Assembly (NCBI RefSeq): GCF_003340565.1
Contig: NZ_QPLK01000003.1
Span: forward strand, 215,187 to 279,186
Length of the DNA stretch: 64,000 bases
Reading direction: 5' to 3'
DNA from: Rhodovulum sp. 12E13
GTDB lineage: Bacteria; Pseudomonadota; Alphaproteobacteria; Rhodobacterales; Rhodobacteraceae
Shown here: piece by piece, positions 46,843 through 55,405 of the stretch
Layout of the letters: each line of letters opens with the position of its first letter
Numbering within the stretch: the first letter of the stretch is position 1
Translations under genes and position numbers: made by a program
The notes under the pieces: generated by a model
The model's input: only the letters and a program-made list of their open reading frames with translations
The model's database searches: none
Told to the model about the DNA's origin: nothing

Positions 46843-47001
46843 GCTCCGAGGGTGGGCCCCGTGCGACGCGAAGTCAAACCGGCAAGGGCGAGCATCGGCC
46901 GGCCGACGGCGGACGGGGCTGCGTGCGCCTCTCTCCCCCTGCCCCCATGGCGCCCGCCGCCCCGCCGGTCTAGATTGCGCCTCAGCACGAAGGGGGGCCG
47001 G

Positions 47002-48906
47002 ATGAGCCGACGCGACGACAACCCGTCCGAACCGTTCAAGAAGGCGCTGGCCGAAGCCACGCGCGTGATGGCCGACGACCCGGAGCTCGGCGTGACCTAC
47101 TCGGTCGACCCGCCGGGCCTGTCGGGCGACGCGCTGCGCCTGCCGCAGATCTCGCGCCGGATGACCCCGCAGGAGGTGCTGCTCGCCCGCGGCACGGCCG
47201 ACGCCTACGCCCTTCGGCGCAAGTACCACGACGAGGGGGTGGCGGCGCGCTACCTGCCCCAGGGCCAGATGGCGCGCGACCTCTATGACGCGATGGAGAC
47301 GGCCCGCTGCGAGGCGGTGGGCGCGCGCACCATGCCCGGCACCGCCGGCAACATCGACGCCCGCATCGGCGCCGAGGCCGAGCGGCGTGGCTACGCCCGG
47401 ATCGACACTGCCACCGAGGCGCCGCTGGCGGTGGCGGCGGGCTATCTCATCCGCCAGCTCGCCACCGGCCGGCCCCTGCCCGAGGGCGCGCAGAACGTGC
47501 TCGACCTCTGGCGCGAGCACCTCGAGGGCTCGGCCGCCGAGACGCTGCCCGACCTCGAGACCTGCCTGACCGACCAGGCCGCCTTCGCACGCTTCGCTCG
47601 CCGCGTCATCGAGGATCTCGGCTACGGCGACCAGCTGGGCGACGACCCCGACACCGCCGACGACGAGGACCAGTCGGAAGATGCCTCGGCCGACGAGGAG
47701 GAGAGCCCGCAGGAGGGCGAGGACGAGGACGACAGCCAGGAGGACGCCGACGCCGCTCCCGACCGCGACCAGGAAACGCAGGACGACCCCGCCGAAGCGC
47801 AGGTGACGCTGGACGACGCCGCCGAGGCCGAGCTCGACGACCAGTCGGAGCTGCCCGAGGGCGAGGCGCCCCTCGAGCCGCCGCCCCCTGCCCCGCATTC
47901 CGAGGCCGATCCGGCCTATGCCGTCTACACGCCCGAGTTCGACGAGGAGATCCTGGCGACCGACCTCGCCGAGCCGCAGGAGCTGGAGCGGCTGCGCGCC
48001 TATCTCGACCAGCAGCTCGACCCGCTGAAGGGCGCTGTGGGGCGGCTCGCCAACAAGCTGCAGCGCCGGCTCCAGGCGCAGCAGAACCGCAGCTGGGAGT
48101 TCGACCGCGAGGAGGGCATCCTCGACGCGGGGCGCCTCGCCCGCGTGGTCGCCAACCCGACAACGCCGCTGTCGTTCAAGGTGGAGAAGGATACCGAGTT
48201 CCGCGACACGGTGGTGACGCTCCTGCTCGACAATTCCGGCTCGATGCGCGGCCGGCCGATCTCGATCGCCGCGATCTGCGCCGACGTGCTGGCGCGGACG
48301 CTGGAACGCTGCGCGGTCAAGGTCGAGATCCTCGGCTTCACGACGCGGGCGTGGAAGGGCGGGCAGGCCCGCGAGCGATGGCTGGCCGAGGGGCGGCCCG
48401 CCGGGCCGGGCCGGCTCAACGATCTGCGCCACATCGTCTACAAGCCCGCCGACGCGCCGTGGCGCAGGTCGCGCGACAACCTCGGCCTGATGATGAAGGA
48501 GGGCCTGCTGAAGGAGAACATCGACGGCGAGGCGCTGGAATGGGCGCACCGCCGGCTCGGGGCGCGGGGCGAGGCGCGCAAGATCCTCATGGTGATCTCC
48601 GACGGCGCGCCGGTCGACGACTCCACCCTCTCGGTGAACCCCTCGAACTACCTCGAGAAGCATCTGCGCGACGTGATCGCGATGATCGAGCGCAAGCGGA
48701 TGGTCGAGCTTCTGGCCATCGGCATCGGCCACGACGTGACGCGCTACTACGACCGGGCGGTGACGATCACCGATGTCGAGCAGCTCGCCGGCGCCATGAC
48801 CGAGCAGCTGGCCGCGCTGTTCGATACCGATCCCCGCGCCCGCGCCCGCTTCGCCGGGCTCAGGCACGCGGGAATGCGCCACACCGGGATGAGGAAGGCA
48901 GGCTGA
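47002..48906 (+). CDS. cobT: Aerobic cobaltochelatase subunit CobT
   Basis: A 634-residue CobT, partner of CobS in the cobaltochelatase complex. After an N-terminal domain of about 210 residues comes a long acidic stretch (about 215-300, Asp/Glu-rich), then a von Willebrand A domain with the MIDAS motif [11 protein letters not shown] (Asp410, Ser412, Ser414). Length and layout match the family. It is separated from cobS by eight genes. The stop overlaps the next ATG by one base. Confidence 0.96.
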   Translation: MSRRDDNPSEPFKKALAEATRVMADDPELGVTYSVDPPGLSGDALRLPQISRRMTPQEVLLARGTADAYALRRKYHDEGVAARYLPQGQMARDLYDAMETARCEAVGARTMPGTAGNIDARIGAEAERRGYARIDTATEAPLAVAAGYLIRQLATGRPLPEGAQNVLDLWREHLEGSAAETLPDLETCLTDQAAFARFARRVIEDLGYGDQLGDDPDTADDEDQSEDASADEEESPQEGEDEDDSQEDADAAPDRDQETQDDPAEAQVTLDDAAEAELDDQSELPEGEAPLEPPPPAPHSEADPAYAVYTPEFDEEILATDLAEPQELERLRAYLDQQLDPLKGAVGRLANKLQRRLQAQQNRSWEFDREEGILDAGRLARVVANPTTPLSFKVEKDTEFRDTVVTLLLDNSGSMRGRPISIAAICADVLARTLERCAVKVEILGFTTRAWKGGQARERWLAEGRPAGPGRLNDLRHIVYKPADAPWRRSRDNLGLMMKEGLLKENIDGEALEWAHRRLGARGEARKILMVISDGAPVDDSTLSVNPSNYLEKHLRDVIAMIERKRMVELLAIGIGHDVTRYYDRAVTITDVEQLAGAMTEQLAALFDTDPRARARFAGLRHAGMRHTGMRKAG

Positions 48907-50699
48907 TGTTCCAGAGCTTCGAGAGCCTGACCCGCCCCGAGCAGGGGCCGCCGCGGCTCGCCGCGCTGCGCGAGGCGATGGTGGCCGAAGGGGTCGACGC
49001 CTTTCTGGTACCGCGGGCCGATGCGCACCAGGGCGAATACGTGGCGCCGCGCGACGAGCGGCTGGCCTGGCTGACGGGCTTCACCGGCTCGGCGGGTTTC
49101 TGCGCCGTCCTGGCAGATCAGGCGGGCCTGTTCGTCGACGGCCGCTACACGCTGCAGGCCGGGCAGCAGGTGGATTCCGCCGCATTCACGCCCGTCCCCT
49201 GGCCGCAGACGAAGCTCGCCGACTGGCTGTCGGAGCGTCTGCCGGGCGGCGGCACGGTCGGCTTCGACCCCTGGCTGCACACGGTCAGGGAGATCGCCGA
49301 TCTTCGCGCAAAGGGTGAAGATCACGGGATAACCTGCCGGGAATCAATAAATCTCGTCGATGCGACATGGCCCGACCAGCCGGGCCCGCCGCGCGGCGCG
49401 TTCCGCGTCCACCCCGACTCGCTCGCGGGCGAGAGCCACGCCGACAAGCGCGCCCGCCTCGCCGCCGAGCTCGCCCATGCCGGCCACGGGGCCGCCGTGC
49501 TCACCTCGCCCGACAGCATCGCGTGGCTGCTCAACATCCGCGGCTCCGACATCCGCTGCAACCCGGTGCCCCACGCCTTCGCGCTGTTGCACGAGACCGG
49601 CCTGGTCGAGCTTTTCGCCGATCCCGCCAAGCTCACCGCCGAGGTGCGCGCCCATCTCGGAAAGGACGTCGCCCTGCATCCGCCGGAGGCCTTCGCCGGC
49701 CGCCTCTCCGAGCTGACCGGCCCGGTGCGGATCGACCCGGCCTCGGCGCCGGTGGCGGTGGAGCGCGCCCTGCCCGAGCCCGTCCACGGACCCGACCCCT
49801 GCCTGCTGCCCAAGGCGCGCAAGACCCCGGCCGAGATCGCCGGGATGGAGGCTGCCCACCTGCGCGACGCCGCCGCCATGTGCCGCTTCCTCGCCTGGCT
49901 GGACGAGGCCGCGCCCACCGGCGCGCTCACCGAGATCGACGTGGTGACGCGGCTGGAGGAGGAGCGCCGTCGCGCGGCCGAACTCGTCGAGATCAGCTTC
50001 GACACGATCTGCGGGGCCGGGCCGCACGGCGCCATCGTCCACTACCGTGTCACGCAGGAGACGAACGCCCCCGTCACGCCCGGCGAGCTGCTGCTGATCG
50101 ACTCGGGCGGTCAATACGTCGACGGCACGACCGACATCACCCGAACCGTGGCCACCGGCCCCGTGACCGACGCCCAGCGCGCCGCCTTCACGCAGGTGCT
50201 CAAGGGCCTGGTCGCCATCCACCGCGCACGCTGGCCCCGCGGGCTGGCGGGCCGCGACCTCGACGCGCTGGCACGCATCGCGCTCTGGCGCGCGGGGCGC
50301 GACTACGACCACGGCACGGGCCACGGCGTCGGCGCGGCCCTGTCGGTGCACGAGGGGCCGCAGCGGCTGTCGCGCGTCTCCGACGTGGCGCTCGAGCCGG
50401 GTATGGTGCTGTCGAACGAGCCGGGCTACTACCGCGCCGGCGAGTGGGGCATCCGGCTGGAAAACATCGTCCACGTGGTGCCGGCCGCGGAACTGGAAGG
50501 GGGCGACGCGCGCGAGATGCTCGCCTTCGCCAATCTCACCTGGGTTCCGATCGACCGTCGCCTGGTCGACCGGGACATGCTCGACCGCGACGAGGCCGCC
50601 TGGTGCGATGCCTACCACGCCGAGATCCGCGCCAGGGTCGGGCCGCTGGTCGAGGGCGCGGTGGCCGACTGGCTCGCGCGGGCGACCGCGCCGCTCTGA
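48906..50699 (+). CDS. pepP: Xaa-Pro aminopeptidase, M24B family
   Basis: A 597-residue three-domain aminopeptidase P that removes N-terminal residues before proline. Two N-terminal creatinase-like domains (about 15-310) precede the pita-bread catalytic domain with metal ligands in LIDSGGQYVDGTTDITRT (two Asp), GTGHGVG (His), NEPGYY and RLENI (two Glu). The long form resembles eukaryotic-type XPNPEP. It starts within the cobT stop, so is translationally coupled to it, although no functional link is known; with putA nearby, proline salvage is a possible shared theme. Confidence 0.93.
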   Translation: MFQSFESLTRPEQGPPRLAALREAMVAEGVDAFLVPRADAHQGEYVAPRDERLAWLTGFTGSAGFCAVLADQAGLFVDGRYTLQAGQQVDSAAFTPVPWPQTKLADWLSERLPGGGTVGFDPWLHTVREIADLRAKGEDHGITCRESINLVDATWPDQPGPPRGAFRVHPDSLAGESHADKRARLAAELAHAGHGAAVLTSPDSIAWLLNIRGSDIRCNPVPHAFALLHETGLVELFADPAKLTAEVRAHLGKDVALHPPEAFAGRLSELTGPVRIDPASAPVAVERALPEPVHGPDPCLLPKARKTPAEIAGMEAAHLRDAAAMCRFLAWLDEAAPTGALTEIDVVTRLEEERRRAAELVEISFDTICGAGPHGAIVHYRVTQETNAPVTPGELLLIDSGGQYVDGTTDITRTVATGPVTDAQRAAFTQVLKGLVAIHRARWPRGLAGRDLDALARIALWRAGRDYDHGTGHGVGAALSVHEGPQRLSRVSDVALEPGMVLSNEPGYYRAGEWGIRLENIVHVVPAAELEGGDAREMLAFANLTWVPIDRRLVDRDMLDRDEAAWCDAYHAEIRARVGPLVEGAVADWLARATAPL

Positions 50700-50781
50700 C
50701 GCGGCGACACGAAACCGTCACACGCCGGCGTCAGGCCGGCAGGGCGCGGGCGACACCGCGCGAGGCTCGAGGGAGGGCAGC

Positions 50782-51129
50782 ATGGCCGACCATATCACCA
50801 TTTCCAAGGCACCGGGCACCTGGGTGGTGCGCGCGGGCGGCGCCGTCATCGGCGAGACCACGCGGGCGCTCGAGCTGCGCGAGGGCGACTACCCGCCGGT
50901 CGTCTACTTTCCGCGCGAGGACATCGCGATGGCCTTCCTCGAGCCCGGCACGCGGGTCAGCCACTGCCCCCACAAGGGCGACGCGACGCATTACTCCATC
51001 GTCACCAAGAGTCGGTCGCTGTCCGACGCCGCCTGGTCCTACGAGACACCGAAAGAGGACGTCGCCCGCATCGCCGGGCACCTTGCCTTCTACACCGGCA
51101 CCGACGAGGTGACCGTCGAGCAGCTCTGA
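50782..51129 (+). CDS. DUF427 family protein
   Basis: A 115-residue DUF427 protein, a small beta-rich fold with the hallmark YPPVVYFPREDIAM, SHCPHKGDATHYSI and AWSYETPKEDVARIAGHLAFY. The invariant Cys-Pro-x-Lys-Gly motif suggests a ligand site. The biochemical role is unknown. A GGGAGGG ribosome-binding site precedes the ATG. It lies 82 bases after pepP. Confidence 0.9.
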   Translation: MADHITISKAPGTWVVRAGGAVIGETTRALELREGDYPPVVYFPREDIAMAFLEPGTRVSHCPHKGDATHYSIVTKSRSLSDAAWSYETPKEDVARIAGHLAFYTGTDEVTVEQL

Positions 51130-51668
51130 CGGGCCGCGCCCCGCGGCACGAGGCTGCCGGAGAGCGGCGCGCGCCGCGGCGGCCCGCGACGGCAGCTCGC
51201 GACGAGGGCCAGCCACTGGGGCCAGCAACGGGGGCCAGCAACGGTGGCCAGCAACAGGGGCCAGCGACGGGGGCCAGCGACGGGGACACGCTCCACCGAG
51301 CGCGGCCGTCGGGACCGGCTTGACGGGTCCGACGGTCCATGCCCTCCCCCGACCCGATCGCGCCGGCTGAGCAGGCGCGCCCCGAGCGGCCCTGCCCCGA
51401 GCGGCCCCGCACCGCAGCGTCCACCCCGCCGTCGTCGCAACGCCTGCCCGAGCGGCGCCGTCAGGCGCCCCTCGTCACCCCCTCGCACGCCGCCGTCACC
51501 TGCGCCAAGGGCCTGGCGCCCGGTGAGCCCGAGCGCCCTCCCGTCCCATCCGCGCGCCCGCGCCGGGGTGGCGCGCCCGCAGCCGCACCAGCGGCTGCCG
51601 GGCCCAACGCAGCGAGGCGCGCAGGCGCCGAGCGGAGGCGGGAGCACCCCCGGCGCCGTTCCTTTCCG
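51130..51668. other. Gene-free spacer with tandem repeats
   Basis: 539 bases between DUF427 and the convergent ClC gene hold no gene I can support; frames across it are low-complexity. It contains the six 13-bp tandem repeats annotated below and, near 51375-51405, a short duplicated CCCCGAGCGGCCC unit. Confidence 0.6.
51206..51283. repeat. Six tandem 13-bp repeats
   Basis: Consecutive units of form GGGCCAGCRACGG start at 51206, 51219, 51232, 51245, 51258 and 51271. Units 2 and 3 are identical and units 5 and 6 are identical, with the outer ones degenerate, so the array grew by slippage or unequal exchange. Period 13 is not a multiple of three, which argues against a coding role. Confidence 0.9.
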
Positions 51669-53423
51669 TCAGGAGTGCTCCTCCGCCGCGGTCTCGGCGA
51701 GCGCGCGGTTGTAGGCGCGCAGGGCGTCGACATGGAAGAGCGCGCCCAGCAGGTCGGGCTCCGCCTCGCCCTTGCGCTGGCGCACGACGGGCAGGAAGGC
51801 GTTGCCCTCCCGGTCGAACATCGGCAGCGCGTCCTCCAGCGTCGCCTCCTGAGGCAGCCACACGCCCTGGGCCATGAGCTCGAGGCAGGCCGCCTCGGAG
51901 GCGGCGCGCGGCCCGTCCTTGGGCCGCATGAGGCTCTGCGCGGTATGCAGCGACATCAGGTAGGCCTGCGGCCCGGCGGCAAAGCGGATGCCGCGCCGCT
52001 CGAGCTGGGTGATGAAGAACGACATGTCGACCGCCCGGCTCGCGATCGCCGTCGAGGTCGAGACGGCGACCATCACCGCGAGGCCCGTCTGCCAGTCGCC
52101 GGTCAGCTCGAAGACGATCAGCGTGGTCGAGATCGGGGCGCCGAGCACGCCTGCCGCCACCGCTCCCATCCCGGCCAGCGCATAGAGCGTCGCGCTGCCC
52201 GACATCTCGGGCGCGAGCCCCACCGCGACATGGCCGAAGGCGAGCCCGGTCAGCGCCCCCACCATCAGCGAGGGCGAGAAGACGCCGCCGCCCATGCGCC
52301 CGCCCATGGTGATGGCCACCGCCGCGATCTTGACCGCGCAGAAGATCACCGCCGCGGCGAAGGTCAGATCGCCCGTCAGCGCGCGCGTCGTCGTCTCGTA
52401 GCCCACGCCGATGATGTGCGGGAACTGGATCGCCATCACGCCCAGCGCCACGCCCGAGAGGCCCGGGCGCAGCCAACGTGGCACGCGCGCGCGGGCACAG
52501 ACCGAGGAGGCGATGTCGTCGGTCCAGAAGATCGCCTGCATCAGCGCCACCGCCACCAGACCGCAGACGAGTCCGAGGATCAGGAAGGCGGGCAACTCGA
52601 CGTAGAAGTCGAGGCCGGTATCGGGCGTCAGCGTGAATTCGGTGACGTTGCCGAAAACCGACCGCCCGATCACCGTGCCCGCGACCGAGGCGATGACGAT
52701 GGGGGCGAAGGCGTGCACGGCGTAGTGCCGCAGGATGACCTCGAGCGCGAAGATCGTGCCGGCGATCGGCGCGTTGAACGAGGCCGAAACCGCCGCCGCG
52801 ACGGCGCAGCCGAGCAGGTCGCGGCCGGTGATCCCATCGGCGCGGATGCGGTCGGAGACCCAGCTCGCGATCAGCCCGGCGATATGCACCACCGGCCCCT
52901 CGCGGCCCGTCGAGCCGCCGGTCGAGAGCGTGATGAGCGAGGCGGCGGCCGAGGCAAGCCCCTCGCGCCGTTCCACCCGCCCCTCGTGGAGGGCTGCGCC
53001 CTCGATCACGTCGGCGACCGAACGCACCCGCCCGTCGCCGGTGAAGCGATCGAGGACCAGGCCCACCACGAGGCCGCCCGCCGCGGGCACGACGACCAGC
53101 CACCACCACGGCAGCGTCTCGGCGAAGGAATGGATGCGGCGAATGTCCTCGGCGCCGTAGACGAAGCCCTGCAGCCAGATGATCGACAGCCGGAACAGGA
53201 CGGCCGCCGCGCCGGCCGCGACGCCGACGGCGAGCGCGATGAACCAGAAGCGCACCTGCGCCGGCCCCTCGGCGCGCACCGCGCGGAGCGCGCCGCGCAG
53301 GCTTTGCCATGCGTCGCCCGTCGTCCGCCCGAGGGGAAGCCTGTCGGGTCTGCGCTGTCTCTCTCGTCCGGTCACGCCCGTATCGTCGTTGGCCCGGCGC
53401 GTCGCGTGGTCCTGCCGGCACAT
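51669..53423 (-). CDS. ClC-family chloride channel/exchanger
   Basis: A 584-residue ClC protein with 10-12 membrane segments. Anion-site motifs are seen: STGGSTGREGPVVHIAG (with the gating glutamate typical of Cl-/H+ exchangers) and GGRMGGGVFSPSLMVGALTG. After the membrane part, about 110 cytoplasmic residues include LMAQGVWLPQEATLEDALPMFDREGNAFLPVV, a single CBS-like module. The start is uncertain: ATG 53423 is used, but a GTG at 53375 is possible since the extra residues are variable. It is divergent from the FAD-dehydrogenase gene. Confidence 0.9.
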   Translation of the reverse strand: MCRQDHATRRANDDTGVTGRERQRRPDRLPLGRTTGDAWQSLRGALRAVRAEGPAQVRFWFIALAVGVAAGAAAVLFRLSIIWLQGFVYGAEDIRRIHSFAETLPWWWLVVVPAAGGLVVGLVLDRFTGDGRVRSVADVIEGAALHEGRVERREGLASAAASLITLSTGGSTGREGPVVHIAGLIASWVSDRIRADGITGRDLLGCAVAAAVSASFNAPIAGTIFALEVILRHYAVHAFAPIVIASVAGTVIGRSVFGNVTEFTLTPDTGLDFYVELPAFLILGLVCGLVAVALMQAIFWTDDIASSVCARARVPRWLRPGLSGVALGVMAIQFPHIIGVGYETTTRALTGDLTFAAAVIFCAVKIAAVAITMGGRMGGGVFSPSLMVGALTGLAFGHVAVGLAPEMSGSATLYALAGMGAVAAGVLGAPISTTLIVFELTGDWQTGLAVMVAVSTSTAIASRAVDMSFFITQLERRGIRFAAGPQAYLMSLHTAQSLMRPKDGPRAASEAACLELMAQGVWLPQEATLEDALPMFDREGNAFLPVVRQRKGEAEPDLLGALFHVDALRAYNRALAETAAEEHS

Positions 53424-53544
53424 GCGACCCGCCGGGGGCCGCGCGGGAACGGCCGTCGGCGCCGGGGCGCCGAGCCGCCGCCCTTTCTTCCGCTGCGGCC
53501 GTGGCTTAGGTATCGTGGCGCGACCATTGCACGGGGAGGCGGCC

Positions 53545-54921
53545 ATGACCATGCACCAGGCGATCGCGGAGCTCGGCCATGTGCTCGGTCCCCGCCTCGT
53601 GACCGCCCGCGCCGATCTCGAGGCGCACGGCACCTCGGAGAGCCACTTTCCCCTCACCCCGCCCGACGCCGTCGTCTACCCAGAGACCGCCGAAGAGGTG
53701 GCCGAGATCGTCAGGCACTGCGCCCGGCTCGGGATGCCGGTGGTGGGCTGGGGGGTGGGCACCTCGCTCGAGGGCCACGCGCTCGCCGCGAAGGGAGGCG
53801 TGGCGGTGGATTTCTCCCGCATGAACCGGGTGCTGCGGGTCAGCGCCGAGGACATGGACTGCACGGTGCAGCCCGGCCTCACGCGCACGGGTCTGAACGA
53901 GGCGCTCAAGGCCACGGGTCTGATGTTCCCCGTCGATCCGGGCGCGGATGCCACGCTGGGCGGGATGGCGGCCTGCCGGGCGAGCGGAACGACGGCGGTG
54001 CGCTACGGCACGATGCGCGAGCAGGTGCTGGGGCTCGAGGTGGTCCTGGCCTCCGGCGAGGTGATCCGCACCGGCAGCCGCGCGCGCAAGTCGGCCTCGG
54101 GCTATGATCTGACCGGCCTTTTCGTGGGCTCCGAGGGCACCCTCGGGCTGATCACCGAGCTCACGCTGCGCCTTCACGGGCAGCCCGAGGCGGTCTCGAC
54201 GGCGACCTGCGCCTTCCCGTCGGACGCCGCGGCCATCGACACGGTGATCGCCTGCATCCAGTATGGGCTCTCGCCCGCCCGCATCGAGTACATGGACGCC
54301 GAATCGGTCGCCGCGGTGAACGCCCGCGACGGCCTCGGACTGCCCGAGGCGCCGCACCTGTTGGTGGAGTTCCACGGCACCGAGGCGGGCGTCGCCGAGG
54401 AGACGGCACGCTTCGGCGAGCTTGCGGCAGAGGGCGGCGCCGAGGGCTTCCGCTGGTCGTCGCTGCCCGAGGAGCGCTCGGCGCTGTGGAAGATGCGGCA
54501 CGGGGCCTACTGGGCGATCGTGGCCTCGCGGCCCGGCGCGCGCGCCATCGTCACCGACCTCTGCGTGCCGATCTCGCGGATGGCGGAGGCCATCGCCGAG
54601 ACGCGCGAGGACATCGCGGCAAGCGGCATCCCCGGCCCGCTGGTGGGCCACGTGGGCGACGGCAACGTCCACGCCGCCCTTCTGGTCGACCCCGACCGGC
54701 CCGAGGAATGGGAGGTGGCGACGCGGCTGGCCGAGCGCATGGCCGACCGCGCCCTGCGCCTCGGCGGCACCGTGACCGGCGAGCACGGCGTGGGCATGGG
54801 CAAGCTCAAGCACATGGCGGCCGAACATGGCGCCGCCTGGGGCGTGATGGGCGCGATCAAGCGCGCGCTCGACCCGGCCGGCCTTCTCAACCCCGGCAAG
54901 GTGGTGCCGCAGGACCGCTGA
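53545..54921 (+). CDS. FAD-linked 2-hydroxyacid dehydrogenase (D-lactate/glycolate type)
   Basis: A 458-residue flavoprotein of the GlcD/D-LDH cytochrome type. The PCMH-type FAD domain has GVGTSLEGHALA, PVDPGADATLGGMAA and SGYDLTGLFVGSEGTLG; the C-terminal cap has GHVGDGNVHAALL and GEHGVGMGKLKHM with the substrate/metal histidines. It oxidises D-lactate or a similar 2-hydroxy acid and passes electrons to quinone or cytochrome. No GlcE/GlcF partners are adjacent, which favours the single-subunit D-lactate dehydrogenase type. Confidence 0.9.
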   Translation: MTMHQAIAELGHVLGPRLVTARADLEAHGTSESHFPLTPPDAVVYPETAEEVAEIVRHCARLGMPVVGWGVGTSLEGHALAAKGGVAVDFSRMNRVLRVSAEDMDCTVQPGLTRTGLNEALKATGLMFPVDPGADATLGGMAACRASGTTAVRYGTMREQVLGLEVVLASGEVIRTGSRARKSASGYDLTGLFVGSEGTLGLITELTLRLHGQPEAVSTATCAFPSDAAAIDTVIACIQYGLSPARIEYMDAESVAAVNARDGLGLPEAPHLLVEFHGTEAGVAEETARFGELAAEGGAEGFRWSSLPEERSALWKMRHGAYWAIVASRPGARAIVTDLCVPISRMAEAIAETREDIAASGIPGPLVGHVGDGNVHAALLVDPDRPEEWEVATRLAERMADRALRLGGTVTGEHGVGMGKLKHMAAEHGAAWGVMGAIKRALDPAGLLNPGKVVPQDR

Positions 54922-55405
54922 GCGCGGGGGCTCGGCCCGGGCGCGCGCGGCGGCTGCGCGAGCCAGAAGCGGCTCGGGCTCGTGAGACCGGCGGACGACA
55001 CAGGGCCATCCCTCGGGAGGACGCCGGGACGACCTGCGCAGCGGGCGGGACCGGCTCGATGCCTCCCGGCGGCGGGGCGCCTCGTCAGCGCCAGTGCACG
55101 GGAGGGATCGACGGGGCGCCCCCCCCCGCCCTCCGGTGCGCCTTGGCGGGCGCTCCCGCGGTTGGGCCCGGCCGCGGGCGCGAGGCGAGCGGCGCTTGCG
55201 CGGGCGGCGCGGCCGGCGCGTCTGCCGAACGGTCGCTCGCCGGGCCGGTTCAGCGGGGTCAGCCGGCAGCGGGCGCCGGGGGGCGTCCGAGGCGGCGGCA
55301 GGCGCGGCGGCAGGCGCGTCTGCCGAACGGTCGCTTTCACGGCCGCGTCAGGCGCGTCAGAGGGCGGCAGGCACGACCGGCGCGGTCCGCGCGGGCGGAC
55401 GCGGC
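54922..55405. other. Gene-free spacer between convergent genes
   Basis: 484 bases with no gene I can support. They contain a 23-bp direct repeat (annotated below) and a duplicated GGCGGCAGGCGC at about 55294-55317. No clear terminator with a U-run was found for either side. Confidence 0.55.
55215..55335. repeat. 23-bp direct repeat, two copies 98 bp apart
   Basis: GGCGCGTCTGCCGAACGG followed by TCGCT occurs identically at 55215-55237 and 55313-55335, between the convergent dehydrogenase and exonuclease genes. I saw no other copy in the window. Confidence 0.8.

Noticed and set aside
46843..48882. In-frame upstream extension of putA to a 1836-codon frame
   Set aside because: The added part lies antisense to cobT and has no homology; the ATG at 46842 gives a normal PutA.
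51206..51283. CRISPR-like array
   Set aside because: Units are contiguous, 13 bases long and without spacers; no cas genes are present.
51339..54107. A 922-codon plus-strand frame
   Set aside because: It is the antisense shadow of the ClC gene extended by spacer DNA; no domain is visible.
54922..55405. Long frames crossing the spacer between the dehydrogenase and exonuclease genes
   Set aside because: They are antisense to the exonuclease gene or low-complexity and contain the direct repeat in shifted frames.
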